Source of the DNA: Oerskovia enterophila
GTDB taxonomy: Bacteria; Actinomycetota; Actinomycetes; Actinomycetales; Cellulomonadaceae
Direction: 5' to 3'
NCBI RefSeq assembly: GCF_001692445.1
Contig: NZ_MAQA01000003.1
Coordinates: 62,001-126,000, forward strand
Length of the DNA stretch: 64,000 bases
In this document: positions 18,017 to 27,005 of the stretch, piece by piece
Layout: every line of letters starts with the position of its first letter
Numbering within the stretch: the first letter of the stretch is position 1
Position numbers and translations under genes: made by a program
The notes under the pieces: generated by a model
What the model was told of the DNA's origin: nothing
The model's database searches: none
Seen by the model: only the letters and a program-made list of their open reading frames with translations

Positions 18017-18460
18017 TCAGAGCAGGGGCGGTGCAGCGTCCGGGTCGGTGCCCGCCCAGCCGACGACGACGACGGCCTTCGCGGAGCCCAGGGCCTCCAC
18101 GGCCAGGGTGAAGCTGGTCGGGGCCTCCCCCGGGCTCAGGCTCACCTCGAACTGGGCGTACGGCTCGCGCACGGTGCGCGCGCAGGCCGCGGCGGCTCGC
18201 AGCAGGACGCCGGCGCGCTCGTCGAGCAGCTCGGTGATGGCGGGGTGGGCGGCACCCGGCGAGGGGGCCAGGGCGCGCACGACGTCCGCGGTGACCAGGA
18301 CGCGGCGTTCACGGGAGAACCCGCAGCCCCACGCGATCGAGGACATGCACGTCAGGACGCCGGTGCGCAGCAGGTGCGCGTGCGACTCGTTGCGCGTGAT
18401 GCGCTCGTACTTGCGGTCCAGGGCCCGGAGAGCGCCTGTCGAGTCTGGCGTGTGGGTCAC
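18017..18460 (-). CDS. Small alpha/beta protein, unknown
   Basis: 147 residues from GTG 18460, with GAAGGA 8 nt upstream. Helical N-terminal half (ALRALDRKYERITRNESHAHLLRTG), strands near the C-terminus (AVEALGSAKAVVVVGWAGT). The frame stays open upstream, and a TAGAAT -10-like box (18580-18585) precedes an alternative ATG near 18568, so a longer form cannot be excluded. No family recognised. Confidence 0.55.
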   Translation of the reverse strand: MTHTPDSTGALRALDRKYERITRNESHAHLLRTGVLTCMSSIAWGCGFSRERRVLVTADVVRALAPSPGAAHPAITELLDERAGVLLRAAAACARTVREPYAQFEVSLSPGEAPTSFTLAVEALGSAKAVVVVGWAGTDPDAAPPLL

Positions 18461-18653
18461 TGGCTGTGTCCTTCGGTGCTGGGGTCGCCGCGCGGCTTGG
18501 TCGCTGCACACGAATGCCCCCAGGACCAGTGATCGCTGCTGTTCGCTTGGACTGGCCGTAGGAAGCATTTGGTACCACCATTCTAACGCCCGACCTGGAA
18601 AGTCCTCCGATTCGTGGCCACGACGCACCGGGCCCTGAGCTCGCGGGCACGGC

Positions 18654-21002
18654 CTACGCCGCTCGGGCGGGGGCCGCGGCGCGGCGGGCCTGGTCCAGGG
18701 TCGCCAGGTGGTCGGTGGCCGCGACGAGCTCCGAGGTGCGGGTCGTGAACGCTGCCAGGGCTCCCAGGTAGACCTTGCGGGTCGGCTCCGGGTAGGACAG
18801 GGGCCCGACCTTCAGCAGTCGCGGGTCCAGGACGGCGACGACCCCGCGGTCCGCGGCCGAGCGCACCAGGCGTCCGGCTGCCTGCTCCAGCAGCAGCGAC
18901 GCGTCGGTCACGTACACCCACCGGTCTGCGGCCCACCGGTCGACCTCGGCGCGGGTCATCGCGGACTCCACGCGGGCGTCGTCGACCGGGTTGGACGCGG
19001 CCCGAGGGATGCGGTCGAGCACGACGAGCTGGCACGTGTCGCCCGGCGCGTCGGTGCCGGTCATCAGGGAGCGGGTTCCGACCAGGACCGAGGTCGTGTC
19101 GGCGCGCCACTGAGCGACCAGCGCGCCAGCGGTGCGCCCGTCCCACTGGGACAGGACGTTGAACCGGCCGGCGAACGTCTCACGCAGGCGCCGGGCGTAC
19201 TCGCGCCCAGCCTTGGCGGTGGCTGCCAGGATGAGCGCAGACCCGCCCGAGGCGTCGACCAGGGCCTCGATCTTGGCTGCGGCCCAGGCGGTGTGGGCGC
19301 CGGTCTCCAGGCGCGGGCGGCGCCCGAACGTGGACGGGCACAGGGCGCTGATGTCCTGGTCGTCGGCGGCGCGCGGGACGTAGAGCAGGCACTGGCTGTA
19401 GGCCTCGGCGAACGGCGATGGGTAGTCCTTGACGGTGGCCCGCAGCCCGGCCTGCGCGCCGTACCCGGCGGGCATCGTGCCCGAGCAGGCCGTGACGGAC
19501 AGGGCGTAGCGCTGCTCGGACTCACCGTCGTCGAGCTCTTCGTCAGGGTCGTCCCCGCCCATGCGCGGCCCGACCCAACGTCGCTCGTCGACCAGCGCGG
19601 CGCCGTCCTCGTCGAAGGGGACCGGCGCGGTCCACAGCGTGTTGTACAGGGCGCTGGCGACGTCGACCGGCGAGGCCTTGGCCACGGGCAGGTTCGCGTC
19701 GCGCTCGTCGGGCTGAGCCCAGCGGGCCACACCCCAGGCGTGGGTCGTCACGGTGCGCACGTCGGCCGAGAGCGACTCGGCCCGCGCGACCATGCGCCGA
19801 GCCTTGATCGCGGAAGGCACGTGCGGGTCCTCGGTCAGCGGCGTGACGAGCGCGCCCACCTGAGCGGCCCAACCGGAGATCGCCTGCCCGAGCCCGCCGA
19901 GCGGGTCGTCCTCCTCCCCCAGGCGCACGACCCCGCCGGGCCCGGCCGCTGCGCGCAGGGCCCGGCCCAGCACCTCGCTGACCTGCTCGGCCAGAACGGC
20001 GCCGTCGTCCAGCGCGCGGGTCACGGCCCCGTCGCCGTCGTCCATGAGCGAGCGCAGCCCGGCGACCAGCGAACCGATGCGCCGCGCGGAGATCTCGCAC
20101 GCCCCAGCTGAGCGCACGATCCCGGGCAGGGTGTGCGCCTCGTCGACCACGACGTGCTCGAACGTCCCGAGGGTCTTGTTGCCGATCACCACCGGGGCGC
20201 TGGTGGTGGCCTGGACGGCGAGCATGTGGTGGTTGGTGACCACGACGTCGGCCTCGGCGGCGCGGGTGCGGGCACGGGCCGGGGCGCACATGTCCGCGAA
20301 CGGGCACTGGCTGACCCCGATGCACTCGGCGGTCGAGACGGACACCGACGCCCAGGCGCCGTCGGGCAGGTTGCCTGGGTACCGGCCGCGGTCAGCGTCG
20401 GAGGGGTCGGTCTTGGTGGCGGCGCGAGCCGCCCACGCCAGCAGCGCGACCATGTCGGCGCCGGGCACCGGGCCCTGACCGAGGTCGAACGTCTTGGGTT
20501 CGCGGGAGGTGCCCGCGGTGGGGACCTTGGCGAGCAGCCTCGCCAGGACGTCCAGCGCCTGCGGGGTGGGTTGGCGCGCGGCCACGGGCACCGCGACCCC
20601 GGCGTCGTCGAGCAGGGTCAGGGCGTGCGCGGCCACGGCCTGGAAGCAGGCGGTGTTGGACCAGCCCTTGTAGACGGCGAAGCGGGGGCGCACCCCGGTC
20701 GCAGCCTCGACGGCGTCGGCCACGACGGGCAGGTCCTTCTCGATGAGTTGGGTCTGCAAGGAGATCGACTCGGTCGACATCAGGGTGCGTTCGCCGTGCT
20801 GAGCGGCTCGCAGCATCGCCGGGACGGCCGTGGCAAAGCTCTTGCCGAGCCCGACGGGCGCAGAGGCTGCGACGTGCCCGGACCCGCTCATCGCGCCCCA
20901 GGTGTCCTGGGTGAAGGTGACCTGGCCGGGGCGTGCGACCGCGTTCGGCAGGCCCGTGGTGCGGCGGACCGCGTCGGTCAGGACGTCCAGGACCTGACTC
21001 AC
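18654..21002 (-). CDS. DinG/XPD-like iron-sulfur helicase
   Basis: 782 residues from GTG 21002, whose GTGA overlaps the stop of the upstream membrane gene. Motif I SAPVGLGKSFA is at about 47-57. Fe-S ligands are probably a Cys near 118 (NTACFQ) and the cluster CIGVSQCPFADMC near 224-237. VVTNHHMLAVQ precedes the DEAH box VVDEAHTLPG near 287. C-terminal motifs VLVGTRSLMTGTDAPG and LVVLDRIPRA end with QAAGRLVRSAADRGVVAVLD, as in DinG. The enzyme should unwind 5'-tailed DNA or R-loops. It is part of a helicase block (SNF2, DinG) next to conjugation genes. Confidence 0.9.
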   Translation of the reverse strand: MSQVLDVLTDAVRRTTGLPNAVARPGQVTFTQDTWGAMSGSGHVAASAPVGLGKSFATAVPAMLRAAQHGERTLMSTESISLQTQLIEKDLPVVADAVEAATGVRPRFAVYKGWSNTACFQAVAAHALTLLDDAGVAVPVAARQPTPQALDVLARLLAKVPTAGTSREPKTFDLGQGPVPGADMVALLAWAARAATKTDPSDADRGRYPGNLPDGAWASVSVSTAECIGVSQCPFADMCAPARARTRAAEADVVVTNHHMLAVQATTSAPVVIGNKTLGTFEHVVVDEAHTLPGIVRSAGACEISARRIGSLVAGLRSLMDDGDGAVTRALDDGAVLAEQVSEVLGRALRAAAGPGGVVRLGEEDDPLGGLGQAISGWAAQVGALVTPLTEDPHVPSAIKARRMVARAESLSADVRTVTTHAWGVARWAQPDERDANLPVAKASPVDVASALYNTLWTAPVPFDEDGAALVDERRWVGPRMGGDDPDEELDDGESEQRYALSVTACSGTMPAGYGAQAGLRATVKDYPSPFAEAYSQCLLYVPRAADDQDISALCPSTFGRRPRLETGAHTAWAAAKIEALVDASGGSALILAATAKAGREYARRLRETFAGRFNVLSQWDGRTAGALVAQWRADTTSVLVGTRSLMTGTDAPGDTCQLVVLDRIPRAASNPVDDARVESAMTRAEVDRWAADRWVYVTDASLLLEQAAGRLVRSAADRGVVAVLDPRLLKVGPLSYPEPTRKVYLGALAAFTTRTSELVAATDHLATLDQARRAAAPARAA

Positions 21003-21433
21003 GAACGACCGCTCGCGCGGGAGAACAGGCCACAGACCCAGCGCGAGCCCCGGATCGGGCGGTGCGGCTCGACGGTCCATGTCAGGTGCAGAATCCACGC
21101 GGTGCCCACGAACAGCACCGGGGCGGCCGCCTCAGCGGTGACGCCGCCGATGACCAGCATCCACAGCGCAGCCCAGCGGTACCAGCGCTTGGTCGCGCCC
21201 GGCACCAGGATCATCGTGATGATGCCCGGGGAGAGCATCGTGAGGGTCACCAGGTCGTTGCTGCCCCCGGCCACCGCCACCGCGGTCACCGCGGCCAGGT
21301 GCAGGAGTGCGATCACGATCGCCAGCGCGCCCAGCAGCAGGCTGCGGCGCATGGCCCGGGTCTGAGCCTGGGGGTCGGTCGCGGGACCGTTCTTCGAGGT
21401 GCTCGTCTTGACGTCGTTCGCGCGGGTGGCCAT
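20999..21433 (-). CDS. Four-TM membrane protein
   Basis: 144 residues. Hydrophilic N-terminus of about 30 residues, then four helices (SLLLGALAIVIALLHLAAVTAVAVAG; LTMLSPGIITMILVPG; WAALWMLVIGGVTAEAAAPVLFVGTAWILHL). Start 7 nt after a CATAGG element. Its stop overlaps the start of the DinG-like gene. Resembles small spread proteins of actinomycete plasmids only in general layout; no family claimed. Confidence 0.65.
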   Translation of the reverse strand: MATRANDVKTSTSKNGPATDPQAQTRAMRRSLLLGALAIVIALLHLAAVTAVAVAGGSNDLVTLTMLSPGIITMILVPGATKRWYRWAALWMLVIGGVTAEAAAPVLFVGTAWILHLTWTVEPHRPIRGSRWVCGLFSRASGRS

Positions 21434-21440
21434 GTCAGTG

Positions 21441-21448
21441 CCTATGCG
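21441..21448 (-). promoter_or_regulatory. Class-1 element overlapping the upstream stop codon
   Basis: CGCATAGG on the minus strand, 7 nt before ATG 21433. Its TAG (21444-21442) is the stop codon of the upstream sigma-like gene, so coding end and promoter coincide. Confidence 0.5.
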
Positions 21449-22617
21449 AGGTTCAGGTCGGCTGCGTTCACGGCCTGGTTCGTGGGCTCCGGCTCCAGGG
21501 CGTCCTCCAGCAGGGCGCCCATGGTCGCGGCGATCTGCTCGGGGGTCGTGCCAGCGGGCGAGGTCGGGTAGGCGACCAGGTGCTCAGCCACGACCTGGTC
21601 CCACGTCAGGGCCGTGGCGCGGCGGGCGTCCAGGACCTCGTCGAGCTCGGGCGAGGGCTTGCGGCGGTCACCGGCGCACAGCGGGGTGCAGGCGACCGCG
21701 AGGTAGGCCTCGACCAGGCGCGCGGTGGCGCTCGACCAGCCCAGCGACCTCGACCAGGACACGATCTCCTCGGTCATGGCGCGGACCTTGATGGCCGGGG
21801 GGCGAGCCTGGGCGACGACGGCTTCCTGGATGAGCAGGACCGCGGCCTGGTAGCCCCACTGGGACACGAGCGTCTCGACGTTCGCGCCGTCCTCCTCGCT
21901 GTAGGAGTCCCACATCGGGGACAGCAGCGGGTCGCACGAGCGGGTGTGGCGGTTGCGCAGGGAGTCCAGCGCAGCGGCCGGGTTGGCCTCGATGGCCTGG
22001 CGGGCGAGGTAGGTCGTGAGCGGGTTCGGGTCGGCCACGACCTGGGGCAGGTCGAAGGTGGTGCGCACGGCGCGAGCCTGGGTGCGGGTGCGGGTCGCCG
22101 CGTGCACGGCGTTCGCGATCTGCTCACGGAAGGCGAGCAGTACGCCCTGGTCGTGCTCTTCGTCCAGTCGCTCGTCGGCACCGGCCGCGGCCACGCTCAC
22201 GTGCTCGAACGGGGTCGGCTCCCCCGGGGTCCCGGTGGGTGCGAACGGGGCGGACTTGCTGTTGGCGTTCATCTGGTCGCGGCGCTTGGATGAGGCGATG
22301 CGCTTGCCGAGCTGGCGAGCCCAGCCGGTCAGGGACGCCCCGTCGGCGATGCGGGCCACGTCGAGCCCGCCGTCGCCAGCACCGGCGTAGGTCTTGAGCA
22401 GCAGGGTCTCGCTGACCGCGCCCTCGATGTCTTCCCAGTCGCAGGACGGTGCCCGCAGCGAGCGGGTCACGTCGCGGGCGACCTGGGTGGTGAAGATGAG
22501 CTCGGCGAACCGGTGACGGACCGCCTCGTCGGTGATTCCCCCGGACAGGTGCTCCTGGGCGAGGTGACGCGCCTGGTCGTCGATGCTGGCGAGGGCTTCG
22601 TGAGCGAGGGTCTGCAT
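21442..22617 (-). CDS. Divergent sigma-70-like protein
   Basis: 391 residues. Residues about 55-115 resemble sigma region 2: SCDWEDIEGAVSETLLLKTY, then LTGWARQLGKRIASSKRRD, the helix that in sigma factors contacts core enzyme and melts the -10 region. The C-terminal 250 residues are helical and end acidic, without an obvious region 4. A GCCCC/GGGGC hairpin (GCCCCACGGGTGGGGC) abuts the ATG. It lies immediately upstream of the DinG operon. Sigma-like function is inferred from motif layout shared with 7142-8176 and 58751-59596. Confidence 0.45.
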   Translation of the reverse strand: MQTLAHEALASIDDQARHLAQEHLSGGITDEAVRHRFAELIFTTQVARDVTRSLRAPSCDWEDIEGAVSETLLLKTYAGAGDGGLDVARIADGASLTGWARQLGKRIASSKRRDQMNANSKSAPFAPTGTPGEPTPFEHVSVAAAGADERLDEEHDQGVLLAFREQIANAVHAATRTRTQARAVRTTFDLPQVVADPNPLTTYLARQAIEANPAAALDSLRNRHTRSCDPLLSPMWDSYSEEDGANVETLVSQWGYQAAVLLIQEAVVAQARPPAIKVRAMTEEIVSWSRSLGWSSATARLVEAYLAVACTPLCAGDRRKPSPELDEVLDARRATALTWDQVVAEHLVAYPTSPAGTTPEQIAATMGALLEDALEPEPTNQAVNAADLNLA

Positions 22618-22654
22618 GCCCCACCCGTGGGGCGGGGCTCAGGCAAACTCCCGG

Positions 22655-22694
22655 CCCGCAGGCCAGCTCGCACTGTGGCGCGCTGGCCTGCGGG
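22655..22694. terminator. 13-bp perfect hairpin between VirB4-like and sigma-like genes
   Basis: Arms CCCGCAGGCCAGC / GCTGGCCTGCGGG with a 14-nt loop, just after the stop of the VirB4-like gene (minus strand). A factor-independent terminator or processing site is likely; no U-tract follows. Confidence 0.55.
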
Positions 22695-22713
22695 GATACC
22701 GGTTCGGCGGGGG

Positions 22714-25700
22714 CTACGCGGCTGCGGCGGCAGCCTTGCGGGCCTGGGCTTCCAGGCGCCGGCGCACGTCCTCGGGGTTCGTCGAGGCGTCGCGCACGAA
22801 GGCGGGCGGCAGGGTGATCTCGACCGGGATCGCTCGCCCGGACAGGTCGCAGTACAGCCCGACGGTTCCGCGCAGCACCTGGCGGGTCGTCGGGTCGATC
22901 AGGGCGCGCATCGAGTTCCAGTTCGGCGCGGTGCCGTGCTCGGTCGTGGTCGCCGACATGGTCGCCTTGGCCGTGATCCGCCCCACCCGCTCGGGGGTGG
23001 CCTCGATCTTGAACAGGGCCAGGGCGGCGCGCGCCTCGTCCTCGTCCTCCATCGGCAGGATGAGCCCGCGCGAGATGTACCCGGCCAGCTTCGCCTTGAG
23101 GGCGTCGGAGGTGCGCTGGGTGAACAGGCACACCAGGACGTCCTGCTTTCGTGCGACACGGCCCAGGCGCTCGACCTCGGACCGGCCTGCGCCCAGGAAC
23201 ACCCAGGCCTCGTCGAGCAGGACCACCCCAGCCCGACCGGCCACTGCGGTGGCGGACCCGTAGACCATCATGCGCACCAGCGACAGGGCGATGCGCTGCT
23301 GCTGGGTCGGGGCCGCGGCGCCAGGCTCGGGCAGGTCCAGGTGGGCATCGCCGACGCGGATGAGCGTGATGCCGTCCGCGACGCGCAGCCCGGGGCTGTC
23401 CGGGTTGAAGCCCACGCACGCCCGGAACATGGGCGAGGAGTTGATGAGGGCGAAGACCCGGTCGACCATCTCCGCGGGGGCGTGCCCGTGCTCCTTGGCC
23501 CAGGCCAGGGCCTGGCCTATGGTCTTGGCGCCCAGCGACGCACCGTAGGCCAGCGCGGCCGTCAGGGGCGTCTCGTAGTCCTCGCGCCGCGAGCCCCACG
23601 GGTTGATCGCCATCAGCATGGACGCGGCCATGTCGATGCCGACCTCGGGGCTGACCGCGAACCGCAGCGGGTCGAACACGCCGTCGGACTCGGCGAGGGA
23701 GTCCAGGGAGAACACCTGACCGCCCGCGGCGAGCACCGGACCGGACAGGTCCGAGTTCGGGGACGGGTCGATGTAGACCTGGGGGCTGCCCAGGCGCGAC
23801 CACTGCTGGGTGAGCCACTGGGCGACTAACGTGTTGTGCGTCGGGACGAACCCTTCGACGAGGTAGGTGCTGTCGGGCGAGTCGACCTGGATGCAGCGCG
23901 CTGCCACCGACTCGACGCGAGTGACGTCGGTGACGTAGTTCCACTTCGAGGTCTCGCGCAGCGTGCCGACGGCGGGCAGACGCTCAGCCTTGCGGCGCAT
24001 GCGGAAGACCGGCAGGTCGGTGGTGAAGTGGATGCGGTGGCGGGGCTTGCACTCGATGTACAGCCCGTCCTCGTCGCGGTACCCGGCGGGCTGGTCCCAC
24101 GAGATCGAGGCCTTGATGCCCATCGAGCGGACCAGGTTGAGTGCGTCACCTGCGAGGCGACGGTTCGACAGGCTGAGCTCGCACGTGCCGAGCTCGCTGA
24201 TCGTCCCGTCGGTGTCCATGAGTCCCTGGAGCAGTGCGAGGCGCTGGTCGTAATCTGCCCGCTGGTAGACCGCAGGGATGAGCTTGGGGTCCTCGCGAGT
24301 GATCTTGCTCGCCGGCGGGAACCCAGCTTCGGTGATCCGGCGTCGCAGCGGAGCCCCCTGTGCGTCGTGGAAGAAGTAGACGTCCGACAGGCCGTCGATG
24401 TCCACGACACGCGTCACCGTGTAGCCCTCACGCTTGACCTCGTCGATGATGTCCTGGTCCATCGAGACGATGGACCCGCTGTGCTTCGACCCGTCGCCCA
24501 GCCATGCGCCGAACGTGTACGCGGGTACGGGAAGGTGCTCCTGCTCGCCGCTGATCGCTGCTGGCACGGACGTCGCGAACCGCGAGTGCCCCTGGGACAG
24601 GCTGATCCCCGCCGCGAGCATCTCGCCGGTCGTCATGACCGACTCGCGCGGGTCGAGGGTGACATCGTGAAACCGTTGGCGCAGCCGCTCGGCGAGTGCC
24701 TTGACGGCGATCTGGGCGGGATACACCTCGGCGAGCCGTTCAGCGGTGAAGCTCTGGCCTGCTGGTCGAGGCGCGGTCACCTGACGGCGTGCCGGCACAG
24801 GGGCGAACCCTGCCTGGCGGTACGCCGTGGAGGCGAACATCCGGTCCACCTTCGACGCCCCGGAGCGCTCGGTGACCATGCGACCGAGCTCGGCGGAGGT
24901 GAACGTCTCCTCGGCTGTGAGCTCGGCGGCGATGGCTCGGGCTGCTGCTGCGCGGATCTTGGCCGTCTTCCCCCAGCGGGCGGCGTTGGTCCCGCCCTTG
25001 GCGCTCACGTCGTCCCATGCGTCGGCGGCGAGCTGGAGCGCCTGGCGTCCCGGCATGACCAGGACGGGGTCCGTCTTGACGATGTGGTTCGCCTTCCACT
25101 GACGCTCTTCGGGGACGATCGCGCTGTGGTGGGGAACGTCCATCATCCTCAGCCCGGCGGCGACCGCGGCGGCGTCCGTGGAGTACATCCCCTCGGAGAA
25201 CCGCTCGGCCATGACGGCGCCGATCTGCCCGATCGTCCACTGGGCGCTGGGGTCCAGGGTCGAGGCGTAGGTGTCCATCTGGTCCGCGACGGCGTGCATG
25301 CGTTCGGCATTGGTGACCGCTGCCTGCGCCTTCGGGCTGGAGCGGCGGTTGCGCTGATTGAAGTCGGTGACCACCCACTGGTGGTCGAAGTCGGCGTAGA
25401 TCTCTTGGCCGTCTCCGAACGTGACCCGGTACAGCTCTGGGGTGTGGTTCGTCTCGGACACGAAGCGCACGTTGCACGGCTGGCCGTCGCGCCCGTACAC
25501 CTGGTCGCCGACCTGGAGGTCGCCCATCGTCGCCCAGCCGTCAGGGAACCGGGCAGAGGTGGGCACTGGGATGTTAGTTGTCAGCACAACCGCTTTCCCA
25601 GACCCTGTCTGGCCAGGCACCAGCAGGAGCGGGGCCGCGTCGGCGCCCGAGGCGGCGGACGGCGAGACGTACGCGGGCTGGCCGTCGCGCTCGGTGAACC

Positions 25701-27000
25701 CGAGCAGGGCCCCGTCACGGTCCCCGACCTGGGAGAGGCTGGTCAGGCCCGCGGTGGCGACACAGTCCATTGGCAGGTCGTGCACGCGCGGGTTGGACCG
25801 CACCGGGGAGCAGAGCATCATCTCGGTCATCGCGGCCTGCTGGCGGTAGAGCATCACCCCGAGGTCGGCCACGGTGTGCCGGGTCAGGGACTCGACGTCG
25901 GAGACGACCCCGTCCAGGGCCACCAGCACCGAGGCGTCGGTCAGGGTCGGGTACCCGCCGCCGGACTGGTAGCGGGCCTCGATCTCCTCGATCGCGGCCA
26001 GGCGCTCCTCGTGGTCGGCGCGGGTCATCTTCCCGGCCTCCATGCGCGTCTGAAGGTCGCTCGTGTTCTTCTTGCGCTGGCTGGTCAGCTCGGCGCCGGT
26101 GACCTTCGCCGGCTCCATCTTGCCGCGGATGGAGATGGCCTGGGCGCCCGCGAACATGAGCTGCTCGGCCCACAGCACGGACGGGTCGTCGGGGGTGCGG
26201 CCGGCGAAGTCGAACCCGGCCACGGACGTGAACGTGATCGCGTGCTCGCCCGGGATGAACGGCCACCCGTCGCAGTCCTCGGCTCCTGCCGCGTCGGCTG
26301 CCCGGACCGCGACGTCGTCGGAGAACACGTGCGAGTGCGAGGCGTGGTGCATCTGCACGACGTCCGCGGCCCCACCCAGGGTGAACCAGGAGTTCGCCAG
26401 GCGCATCTCGGTGTCGGAGGCGGTGACGAGCCCGGCGCGCTGCATCAACGAGCTGATCTTCTCGGTGTCGCGGTCGTAGTCCTCGATCGGGGTGCCGACC
26501 CCGGAGGTGAACGTGTCGATGACCGAGTTGAGCGCCGACCCGGCCTTGCCCCACACGCCGGACGCCCCCGAGCTGACCAGGGACGGGATGAGCTGGACGC
26601 CCACGAGGGTCACGCGCCGCTGCTGAAGGGTCGCCGGGTAGGACGTGGTCAGGAAGTTCTCCAGGCCACCGGGCAGGGGCCGGTACCGCACGGGGGTGTT
26701 CACGGTCAGGATGTGCACGTTGCGGTACGCCGACTTCGAGGTCCGTCGGCCACCGACGCGGGCGGGGGTGATCCCGGCGAGCTCGTTGGCCAGCGCGAGC
26801 AGCGTGCCCGCCCCACTGAGCATGTCCGCGGTCGTCTTGGCTTCGGCGATGGCCATGGTCGGCACGGCCCGGTACAGCCAGACCGTGTTGTCGGTCCCCA
26901 CGCACCGTCCGTTGACGTCGCGCGAGCGCATCGTGGTGGGCCAGGCGGGTTCGGTGGGGCGCAGCATCCCCTTGCCGAGGCTCTTGTCGGTCTTGGCCAT
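22714..27000 (-). CDS. VirB4/TraC-type conjugation ATPase containing an intein
   Basis: 1428 residues. The first 460 residues are the N-terminal VirB4-like domain typical of actinobacterial conjugation systems. The P-loop GQTGSGK (463-469) is split from its Thr by a 587-residue intein. The C-terminal ATPase half has VVLLDEAWVF (Walker B, near 1260), ALKAKLAGYISRGLILPME and a Gln/Thr-rich CLFTQRT motif. After splicing the protein would be about 841 residues. It should drive assembly of or transport through a type IV secretion channel. Gene order VirB4-like then TcpC-like (27006) is as in Gram-positive conjugative elements. Confidence 0.9.
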   Translation of the reverse strand: MAKTDKSLGKGMLRPTEPAWPTTMRSRDVNGRCVGTDNTVWLYRAVPTMAIAEAKTTADMLSGAGTLLALANELAGITPARVGGRRTSKSAYRNVHILTVNTPVRYRPLPGGLENFLTTSYPATLQQRRVTLVGVQLIPSLVSSGASGVWGKAGSALNSVIDTFTSGVGTPIEDYDRDTEKISSLMQRAGLVTASDTEMRLANSWFTLGGAADVVQMHHASHSHVFSDDVAVRAADAAGAEDCDGWPFIPGEHAITFTSVAGFDFAGRTPDDPSVLWAEQLMFAGAQAISIRGKMEPAKVTGAELTSQRKKNTSDLQTRMEAGKMTRADHEERLAAIEEIEARYQSGGGYPTLTDASVLVALDGVVSDVESLTRHTVADLGVMLYRQQAAMTEMMLCSPVRSNPRVHDLPMDCVATAGLTSLSQVGDRDGALLGFTERDGQPAYVSPSAASGADAAPLLLVPGQTGSGKAVVLTTNIPVPTSARFPDGWATMGDLQVGDQVYGRDGQPCNVRFVSETNHTPELYRVTFGDGQEIYADFDHQWVVTDFNQRNRRSSPKAQAAVTNAERMHAVADQMDTYASTLDPSAQWTIGQIGAVMAERFSEGMYSTDAAAVAAGLRMMDVPHHSAIVPEERQWKANHIVKTDPVLVMPGRQALQLAADAWDDVSAKGGTNAARWGKTAKIRAAAARAIAAELTAEETFTSAELGRMVTERSGASKVDRMFASTAYRQAGFAPVPARRQVTAPRPAGQSFTAERLAEVYPAQIAVKALAERLRQRFHDVTLDPRESVMTTGEMLAAGISLSQGHSRFATSVPAAISGEQEHLPVPAYTFGAWLGDGSKHSGSIVSMDQDIIDEVKREGYTVTRVVDIDGLSDVYFFHDAQGAPLRRRITEAGFPPASKITREDPKLIPAVYQRADYDQRLALLQGLMDTDGTISELGTCELSLSNRRLAGDALNLVRSMGIKASISWDQPAGYRDEDGLYIECKPRHRIHFTTDLPVFRMRRKAERLPAVGTLRETSKWNYVTDVTRVESVAARCIQVDSPDSTYLVEGFVPTHNTLVAQWLTQQWSRLGSPQVYIDPSPNSDLSGPVLAAGGQVFSLDSLAESDGVFDPLRFAVSPEVGIDMAASMLMAINPWGSRREDYETPLTAALAYGASLGAKTIGQALAWAKEHGHAPAEMVDRVFALINSSPMFRACVGFNPDSPGLRVADGITLIRVGDAHLDLPEPGAAAPTQQQRIALSLVRMMVYGSATAVAGRAGVVLLDEAWVFLGAGRSEVERLGRVARKQDVLVCLFTQRTSDALKAKLAGYISRGLILPMEDEDEARAALALFKIEATPERVGRITAKATMSATTTEHGTAPNWNSMRALIDPTTRQVLRGTVGLYCDLSGRAIPVEITLPPAFVRDASTNPEDVRRRLEAQARKAAAAAA
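23833..25593 (-). other. Class 3-like intein in the VirB4 P-loop, with LAGLIDADG endonuclease
   Basis: Residues 470-1056 of the VirB4-like protein, between GQTGSGK and TLVAQW. It begins with Ala (AVVLTTNIPVPT), not Cys or Ser. It has Trp in block B (DFDHQWVV), Cys in block F (ARCIQVDSPD) and Thr in THN at its end: the W-C-T triplet of class 3 inteins, followed by +1 Thr. LAGLIDADG motifs are FGAWLGDGS and LLQGLMDTDGTI. All key residues look intact. Confidence 0.9.
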
Positions 27001-27005
27001 GTCGC

